In this document: one piece after another, positions 58,656-64,000 of the stretch
Layout of the letters: every line of letters starts with the position of its first letter
Position numbering within the stretch: position 1 is the stretch's first letter
From: Pediococcus acidilactici DSM 20284
GTDB lineage: Bacteria; Bacillota; Bacilli; Lactobacillales; Lactobacillaceae
DNA: 64,000 bases
Direction of reading: 5' to 3'
Assembly (NCBI RefSeq): GCF_000146325.1
Contig: NZ_GL397067.1
Coordinates: forward strand, 437,747 to 501,746
The notes under the pieces: generated by a model
Told to the model about the DNA's origin: nothing
The model's input: only the letters and a program-made list of their open reading frames with translations
The model's database searches: none
Program-made: the position numbers and the translations under genes

Positions 58656-60551
58656 TTACTCCCCTTCTTCAAAACTTTCCAAATACTCCCAACGCGCCAT
58701 TTTATTCTCTAACTCATCGGATACCTGGTTGAGTTCAGCCTGAAGTTCCGATAGTTTGCCATAATCCGCAGCGTATTCGTTCATTTGTTCGGTAATTGTT
58801 TTAGATTTTTGTTCTAGTTTATCAATTTCTGCTTCAATTGTCTGCCATTCTTTTTCTTCGGCATAGGTTCTTTTTTTCTTCTTTTTTGGTTTGGCCACGG
58901 AAGTTGGTTCCGTCCGAGGCTTAGCCGCGGTAGCACTAGTAGACGTGGTTTGCGCCCGCTGTTTAAGGTAGTCGCTAATTTGACCAGTGTATTGTTCAAT
59001 CTGCCCGTTACCATCAAAAATCAACAATTGATCGCTAACCTTATCAAGGAAATAGCGGTCGTGAGATACCGTTAAAACGGTCCCGTTGAAATGTTCAAGG
59101 TAGTTTTCTAATACGGTTAAGGTGGCAATATCTAAATCGTTCGTCGGTTCGTCTAGTAATAAGACGTTAGGTTGTTGCATGAGAACCTTAATTAAGTACA
59201 ACCGGCGCTTTTCACCACCCGAAAGTTTTTTAATTAAACTTCCATGCATAAACTTCGGAAAGAGAAATTGCTCTAATAAACTGGTAACGCTAATTTTTTC
59301 ACCGTCCCGGTTAACAACTTCTTGACCAATTTCCTTGATGTAATTAATTACCCGTTTGTCTTCTGGAATGGGCTCCATCTTCTGAGTATAATAGCCAATT
59401 TTAACCGTTTCGCCAATGTCGATCGTCCCGCCTTGGATGGGGAGCTTTCCGGCTATCGCATTCAAGAAGGAAGATTTTCCCGCACCATTGGCCCCTGTAA
59501 TCCCAATTCGGTCGCCAGCTTGAATTAACTTGGTAAAGTCACGGGCAATCGGATGGCCCCCCACTTGCAAATCAAGGTGCTTAATTTCAATAACTTTTTT
59601 TCCTAATCGTTGTTGGGTTAGTCCAATCTCAACGTCTTGGTCAATTTCCTTAGGCGCATGCACGTCTTGATCAAGTTTATCAAACTTGTTAATTCGAGCC
59701 TGTTGCTTTGTTCCCCGGGCTTTAGGACCCCGCTTAATCCATTCCAGCTCTTGCTTATAAAGCTTGTACTTCTTTTCTTGGCTAGCTTCATTTTGCTGTT
59801 CGCGTAACGCCTTTTGTTCCACGTATTTAGCATAATTACCTTCATATTCGTACAGGTGACCGAAGCTTAGTTCCCAGATGTGGTTGGTTACCCGATCTAA
59901 GAAATACCGGTCGTGGGTAACTAGTAAAAGGGCGCCCTTGTAATCGGCTAAATACTTTTCTAGCCACTCAATTGAGTCAAAATCCAAGTGGTTAGTGGGT
60001 TCGTCCAGTAGCAATAAATCCGCGGGTTCTAATAAAGCCTGCGCTAACGCAATTCGCTTCACCTGGCCCCCTGATAGTTGGTTAATTGGGGCATCCAGCA
60101 TATCCACGTGGAGTTGCGTTAAGATTGTCTTGATATTGCTTTCGGTATTCCAGGCGTCCAGCCGGTTCATTTCATCTTCAGCTTTAGTAAACTTCTCAAA
60201 AATCGTATTTGAAGTGGGTTTATCAGTATATTGAGCTAAAACTTGCTCGTAACGTTTGATTACCCGAAAAACTTCTTGGTCCCCGCTATAAATAAAGTCC
60301 CGAACCGTTTCATATTGGTTAATCTCCGAGCTTTGCTTTAAGTAGGCAATTCGGTAATCGTTGGGAGCTTCAAACTCGCCGCTATCAGCCGGATCAATCC
60401 CAGCGACCGCGTTTAAGAGGTTGGTTTTTCCTGACCCGTTCGTCCCGATCAACCCAATCCGATCATTTTCGTTGATGGTGAAATTAATCGATTGAAAGAG
60501 TTGCTTTTCCCCATATGTTTTGGTTAAATTTTTAGCCTTTAATGTTTTCAT
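58656..60551 (-). CDS. ABC-F ATPase, Uup-like
   Basis: 631 residues from ATG 60551. Two ATPase modules without membrane part: Walker [10 protein letters not shown] and GANGAGKSS, signatures [13 protein letters not shown] and [13 protein letters not shown], Walker [14 protein letters not shown] and [14 protein letters not shown] coiled-coil C-terminal tail follows (about 550-631). ABC-F proteins act on ribosomes. Overlaps the last bases of cca; expression is probably coupled. Confidence 0.92.
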   Translation of the reverse strand: MKTLKAKNLTKTYGEKQLFQSINFTINENDRIGLIGTNGSGKTNLLNAVAGIDPADSGEFEAPNDYRIAYLKQSSEINQYETVRDFIYSGDQEVFRVIKRYEQVLAQYTDKPTSNTIFEKFTKAEDEMNRLDAWNTESNIKTILTQLHVDMLDAPINQLSGGQVKRIALAQALLEPADLLLLDEPTNHLDFDSIEWLEKYLADYKGALLLVTHDRYFLDRVTNHIWELSFGHLYEYEGNYAKYVEQKALREQQNEASQEKKYKLYKQELEWIKRGPKARGTKQQARINKFDKLDQDVHAPKEIDQDVEIGLTQQRLGKKVIEIKHLDLQVGGHPIARDFTKLIQAGDRIGITGANGAGKSSFLNAIAGKLPIQGGTIDIGETVKIGYYTQKMEPIPEDKRVINYIKEIGQEVVNRDGEKISVTSLLEQFLFPKFMHGSLIKKLSGGEKRRLYLIKVLMQQPNVLLLDEPTNDLDIATLTVLENYLEHFNGTVLTVSHDRYFLDKVSDQLLIFDGNGQIEQYTGQISDYLKQRAQTTSTSATAAKPRTEPTSVAKPKKKKKRTYAEEKEWQTIEAEIDKLEQKSKTITEQMNEYAADYGKLSELQAELNQVSDELENKMARWEYLESFEEGE

Positions 60552-60553
60552 TC

Positions 60554-61762
60554 TCAATCATCTTTCCCTAATTTTCGTGCTGCTGTAAACAATGCTTCTG
60601 GTTGGTTCGGCAATTGATCGTTAATCACCATGGCTTTTAAGGAGTTTAAAATCCGCCCCATTTGGGGTCCTGGAGTGATGATCTGGTTTGCAATCAAGTC
60701 CTTACCAGTTACCGCTAATTCTTTAGGTGATTTGATTTGTAGCGTTTGGTAAGTGTCCAACCATCCCTGTGCATCATGACCTAAAATTTTCGCCACCCGG
60801 ACTGCGTTAGCGACGTTATTAGCACCAGCTTCAAATAAAATTATCCGATCCACCCCGGTACTATCCAGCATGCTAAGTACCCGAACGGTTGCCGTAACGT
60901 GGCGAATCAATTCGTTAGAGGTCTTCCACTGCTTTAAAAAGCGGTTAATTTGTGCGCCGCGTAGCTGCAACATCCACGCTAAAAGCGCCCAAACTTGGGT
61001 TTCGTTTTCTAACTGGCTTAGCGGATAAGCTAGCAATTCTTGCAGTACGGCTCCCTTACCGGCTAATCCTGGACAGTACTCATGGAGCCGCGTGGCAACC
61101 ATATCAGCTAACCCCCGGTTAGGATTAGTTCCTAGCATCATCTTTTGAAACTCTACTAGGGTTCGTTCCACCGAGATTTTAGCCAACAAACTGCTATTCA
61201 TTTTAATGGCCGCCAACGTTTGCGGTTCGATCACAAAATCTAATTGACTAGCAAACCGGACTCCGCGCATCATTCGTAAAGCATCTTCGTGAAAACGTGC
61301 CTTAGGGTCCCCGACCGCGCGAATTTTCTGCTGTTTAAGGTCGGTTAAACCGTCAAAAACGTCAATAACGGTTCGATCTTCCCGTAAGGCAAAGGCGTTA
61401 ATGGTAAAATCGCGCCTCATTAAGTCTTCCTTTAGTGACCGGACAAACGTAACCTGATCAGGCCGCCGAAAATCTTGGTAACCACTTTCCGTTCGAAAAG
61501 TGGTGATTTCGTAACTATGTTCTCCAGTTAAAACCATTACGGTTCCGTGTTCGATTCCCGTATCAACGGTTCGTTTAAAAATTTGTTTAATTTCAGCGGG
61601 ATAAGCACTCGTCGCAATGTCCACGTCGTGAATGGGCTTACCAAGCAACGTATCCCGGACACTACCGCCCACAAAATAAGCTTCATATCCAGCTTCTTCG
61701 ATTTGTTGTAACACGTTTCGTGCTTCCTCAAACTCTTGTGGCATTTTTTCTAACTGCACCAT
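60554..61762 (-). CDS. cca: CCA-adding tRNA nucleotidyltransferase
   Basis: 402 residues from ATG 61762; the frame opens earlier at 61801 but with no better site. Visible: AYFVGGSVRDTLLGK, HDVDIATSAYP (metal Asp pair), FTINAFAL and ALRMMRGVRFASQL. Adds CCA to tRNA 3' ends. Confidence 0.94.
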   Translation of the reverse strand: MVQLEKMPQEFEEARNVLQQIEEAGYEAYFVGGSVRDTLLGKPIHDVDIATSAYPAEIKQIFKRTVDTGIEHGTVMVLTGEHSYEITTFRTESGYQDFRRPDQVTFVRSLKEDLMRRDFTINAFALREDRTVIDVFDGLTDLKQQKIRAVGDPKARFHEDALRMMRGVRFASQLDFVIEPQTLAAIKMNSSLLAKISVERTLVEFQKMMLGTNPNRGLADMVATRLHEYCPGLAGKGAVLQELLAYPLSQLENETQVWALLAWMLQLRGAQINRFLKQWKTSNELIRHVTATVRVLSMLDSTGVDRIILFEAGANNVANAVRVAKILGHDAQGWLDTYQTLQIKSPKELAVTGKDLIANQIITPGPQMGRILNSLKAMVINDQLPNQPEALFTAARKLGKDD

Positions 61763-61877
61763 TCTCACATCCAATCCACATTTAATACTACCAGAAACCA
61801 CCCTGATTTTGAAAAGGAAGTTCCACTTCTATGGTATGATATTTGCAAGTACTGCATAAGGAATAAGGAGGTTGTTT

Positions 61878-62747
61878 ATGCAAAAAGATGAATCAATTCG
61901 GTTGTTAGATTTCGTCATGATTACGCTAGGCTGTTGTCTGTACGGGCTTGGTCTTGCCGTGGTTAACATCCCCAATCACCTCGCGGAGGGTGGGATCACC
62001 GGGGTAACTCTGATATTGCGGGCCTTGTTTGGGATTGATCCCGCGCTTTCCACGCTGTTAATCAACGTTCCCTTAATTTTAATTGGTTACCGCTTTTTGG
62101 GTAAGCGTTCCTTAATTTACACAATTTTTGGAACGTTAGCACTTTCTTTTTGGTTGTACTTTTGGCAACGCATCCCCATTAGCTTGGATATTCATCACGA
62201 CATGTTCATTGCCGGGATTCTCGCCGGGATCGCCGGTGGTTTCGGAAGCGGGGTCGTTTACCGTTTTGGTGGAACTACCGGTGGAACCGACGTCGTTGCC
62301 CGAATTTTGGAAAAGCGCCGCGGAATTGCAATGGGACACACCCTTTTCGCACTTGATGCGGTTGTCTTAACCATTTCGCTTTGCTACATTGACGTCTTAC
62401 ATATGATGTACACGTTACTAGCTGCCTACGTTTTCTCCCGCTTAGTTTCCCTGACCCAAGTCGGAGCTTACGCGGGCCACGGCTTAATCATTATCAGTGA
62501 CCAAAATGAAGAAATTGCAGAAGCCCTTATGAATGAGCTCGGTCGTGGTGCTAGTTACATAAAAATGACGGGCGCGTATTCTAATAACGAACACCAGATG
62601 GTTTATTGCGTAATCGGCCCTAACGAACTCAACTTAGCTAAACGAATTATTGAACGCGTCGACCCCCGCGCGTTTACTTCCGTAATCGACGTTCACGAAG
62701 CCATTGGTGAAGGATTCACTTACGATTCCGATAAACAACCTGAATAA
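61878..62747 (+). CDS. YitT-family membrane protein
   Basis: 289 residues from ATG 61878 (AAGGAGG upstream). Six or so helices (LDFVMITLGCCLYGLGLAVV, FGGTTGGTDVVARIL) and a C-terminal DUF2179 domain (KMTGAYSNNEHQMVYCVIG). Function not established. Faces the ntd gene across a shared terminator. Confidence 0.9.
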   Translation: MQKDESIRLLDFVMITLGCCLYGLGLAVVNIPNHLAEGGITGVTLILRALFGIDPALSTLLINVPLILIGYRFLGKRSLIYTIFGTLALSFWLYFWQRIPISLDIHHDMFIAGILAGIAGGFGSGVVYRFGGTTGGTDVVARILEKRRGIAMGHTLFALDAVVLTISLCYIDVLHMMYTLLAAYVFSRLVSLTQVGAYAGHGLIIISDQNEEIAEALMNELGRGASYIKMTGAYSNNEHQMVYCVIGPNELNLAKRIIERVDPRAFTSVIDVHEAIGEGFTYDSDKQPE

Positions 62748-62749
62748 TA

Positions 62750-62797
62750 CAAAAAAATGCAGAAGTCGCCAATTGGCAATTTCTGCATTTTTATTAC
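62750..62797. terminator. Bidirectional terminator between yitT-like gene and ntd
   Basis: AAAAATGCAGAA..TTCTGCATTTTT perfect outer stem serving both converging genes. Confidence 0.85.
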
Positions 62798-62810
62798 CGC
62801 TGCCTAACCT

Positions 62811-63281
62811 TTAAAATACCGTTAAATCAGAATACTTCGGAGTTAACTCATTAAAATCATAGGTAGCTAAATTTTTAATATCTTCTCCATGGAAGAATGC
62901 TGCGTGACTACGAGCCAACATGAGGTTAATCTTGTCGGTGTCGTCAAATTGAACTAAAATAACTGGTTTGCCATTTTCAAATGCGGCGCCAATTTCAAAT
63001 ACCGTTCCAGGATCTGAAATCACTTCTTCATCTTGCTTAGCATAATCAAGAATTGCAACCACCACGTCTGATTTACGAACTTGACGAACGTCAGCTTCAA
63101 ATACGCCAACTTGCCACTTAAAAGTACCAAACTTTTCTGCTTCGTATTGGTGATCCATTGGAACGTAGATGTTATCACCGTCGATCGTCGAATTTTTCTT
63201 TAAAAGTTCTTCAACCTTCCGTACCCGTTCAATTTGTAAATCACTGAAGAAAGGTGCTGCTAAATATACCGAATTTGCCAT
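62811..63281 (-). CDS. Nucleoside 2-deoxyribosyltransferase
   Basis: 156 residues from ATG 63281. SVYLAAPFFSDLQIERVRKV, VVVAILDYAKQDEEVISDPGT and VFEIGAAFENGKPVI with the catalytic Glu match the lactobacillar enzyme. It moves deoxyribose between bases for salvage. Confidence 0.93.
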   Translation of the reverse strand: MANSVYLAAPFFSDLQIERVRKVEELLKKNSTIDGDNIYVPMDHQYEAEKFGTFKWQVGVFEADVRQVRKSDVVVAILDYAKQDEEVISDPGTVFEIGAAFENGKPVILVQFDDTDKINLMLARSHAAFFHGEDIKNLATYDFNELTPKYSDLTVF

Positions 63282-63338
63282 TCTTCCAATCACTCCTTTA
63301 GCCTTGTGTAATAAAACTATAACATAGCTAAGAGCATT

Positions 63339-63662
63339 TTAGAGCAATGTTTTTAACTCCGCGGTCGAAATTTTTTCCGGAAGATTCTTGTCTAGCGCAT
63401 AGAAAAACTGACCGGTTGCGTTTTTACCAACGACTCCGTAAACGGTTCGTTCGTTAAAACTAGTGAGTAGTTTAATTTGGTAATTTTTGGCAATCACATT
63501 TTTCATTAACGTTTGTTGTTCATTAAAACTTGCGTCGTTAAATTTCGTAAAGTCCGCCGGTTGTTCTGCCGTAAATTGATTTTTACGCATAACCTCGACC
63601 ATCTTTTTGTTAAATTTAGGCGCCCAATCTTTAATCTTAAAGTTATCTTGCCAACGATTAAT
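63339..63662 (-). CDS. Hypothetical protein, possible ATT start
   Basis: 107 residues if read from ATT 63662 (NRWQDNFKIKDWAPKF follows), where GGAGG lies nine bases upstream. The first in-frame ATG (63602) has no ribosome site and would lose 20 conserved-looking residues. It overlaps the TPR gene by 5 bases, so coupling or an original fusion broken by a frameshift are also possible. Family not recognised; no membrane segment. Confidence 0.65.
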   Translation of the reverse strand: MNRWQDNFKIKDWAPKFNKKMVEVMRKNQFTAEQPADFTKFNDASFNEQQTLMKNVIAKNYQIKLLTSFNERTVYGVVGKNATGQFFYALDKNLPEKISTAELKTLL

Positions 63663-64000
63663 AACCCTGCACCTCCAAATCTGCTAATTCATCTTGCATA
63701 TTCAAATCGGTTGGAACCAATTTGACATACTTCCGCGCTACGTCTACCGCTTGTTCAAGTTGACCATTTTCTTTACTGAAGTGGTACCAATCTAGCAAGA
63801 ACGGCGCAGAGTCAGCCAAATCATTCGCAGCAGCACTAAAATGCTTCTGTGCTCCCGCAAAGTCTTCCGTTTTCCACTCGGCAAGTGCCACGTTCCAATT
63901 TAATTGGGCATCCGTGATTTCGTCCGTCGCGTAATTTAAAGTTTCTGCGTAACGACCTTGGCGATTATAAAAATCGGTAATCCGAATTATGGCTGCCTGA
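63658..64000 (-). CDS. TPR-repeat protein, C-terminal part (cut by window edge)
   Basis: The frame is open to the window edge, so the N-terminus is missing. About 113 residues are visible, with two to three helical pairs typical of TPR repeats (ITDFYNRQGRYAETLNYA, ALAEWKTEDFAGAQKHF, FSKENGQLEQAVDVARKYV). Stop at 63658. Role unknown. Confidence 0.8.
   Translation of the reverse strand, partial: QAAIIRITDFYNRQGRYAETLNYATDEITDAQLNWNVALAEWKTEDFAGAQKHFSAAANDLADSAPFLLDWYHFSKENGQLEQAVDVARKYVKLVPTDLNMQDELADLEVQGY

Overview
The window looks like chromosome from a low-GC Lactobacillaceae bacterium (a Lactobacillus in the broad sense). Support: a ClpL-type chaperone behind a CIRCE operator, WxL cell-surface clusters, a citrate lyase locus with a CitI regulator, PurR-box purine genes, CcpA cre sites and ISL3 transposase debris. 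Species cannot be fixed from the sequence alone.

Layout. 1-5.1 kb is an accessory, strongly decayed island: the end of an ISL3 transposase, a small minus-strand cassette of unknown genes (one frameshifted), a 471-residue protein with a HEPN-like RX6H motif, a probable type I toxin/antisense-RNA module, a DNA-glycosylase gene broken by an 8-bp tandem duplication, a mazF remnant and a ribH remnant. 5.3-14.2 kb holds housekeeping genes: NADH oxidase, thiolase, a GyrI-like protein, clpL, a YxeA-like protein, a YdcF-like protein and an isochorismatase-family hydrolase. 14.5-25.9 kb is a complete eleven-gene purine operon, purEKCSQLFMNHD, with PurR boxes. 26-29.1 kb is a decayed stretch: a cre-controlled 58-residue ORF, membrane-protein fragments, a frameshifted thiE, and a TPP riboswitch in front of a broken dicarboxylate/amino-acid symporter. 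29.3-38.1 kb is the citrate fermentation locus (citI divergent from citM, 2HCT transporter, citCDEFXG). 38.5-44.9 kb contains ndk, a four-gene WxL surface cluster and an Mga-like regulator. 45.1-49.9 kb has an intact DNA glycosylase and a licT-bglP-6-phospho-beta-glucosidase operon under cre plus antitermination control. 50.2-63.9 kb carries an amino-acid permease with an apparent ATT start, an ArsC/Spx-like protein, the S41 protease/YozE/YpmS/SGNH group, degV, folA-thyA-uup-cca, a YitT protein, a nucleoside deoxyribosyltransferase, and the end of a TPR protein.

How it fits together. The purine operon makes IMP from PRPP. The citrate locus imports citrate, cleaves it to acetate and oxaloacetate, and CitM decarboxylates oxaloacetate to pyruvate. 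NADH oxidase regenerates NAD. ThyA and DHFR form the thymidylate/folate cycle, and the deoxyribosyltransferase salvages deoxynucleosides. The bgl operon takes up and splits beta-glucosides.

Most unusual: the type I toxin-antitoxin module, the HEPN-like gene beside a decayed cassette, a three-copy modular MITE-like repeat (about 45.5, 51.8 and 57.0 kb), a TPP riboswitch driving a dead symporter, a catabolite-controlled small ORF, and two genes whose best start codon is ATT.
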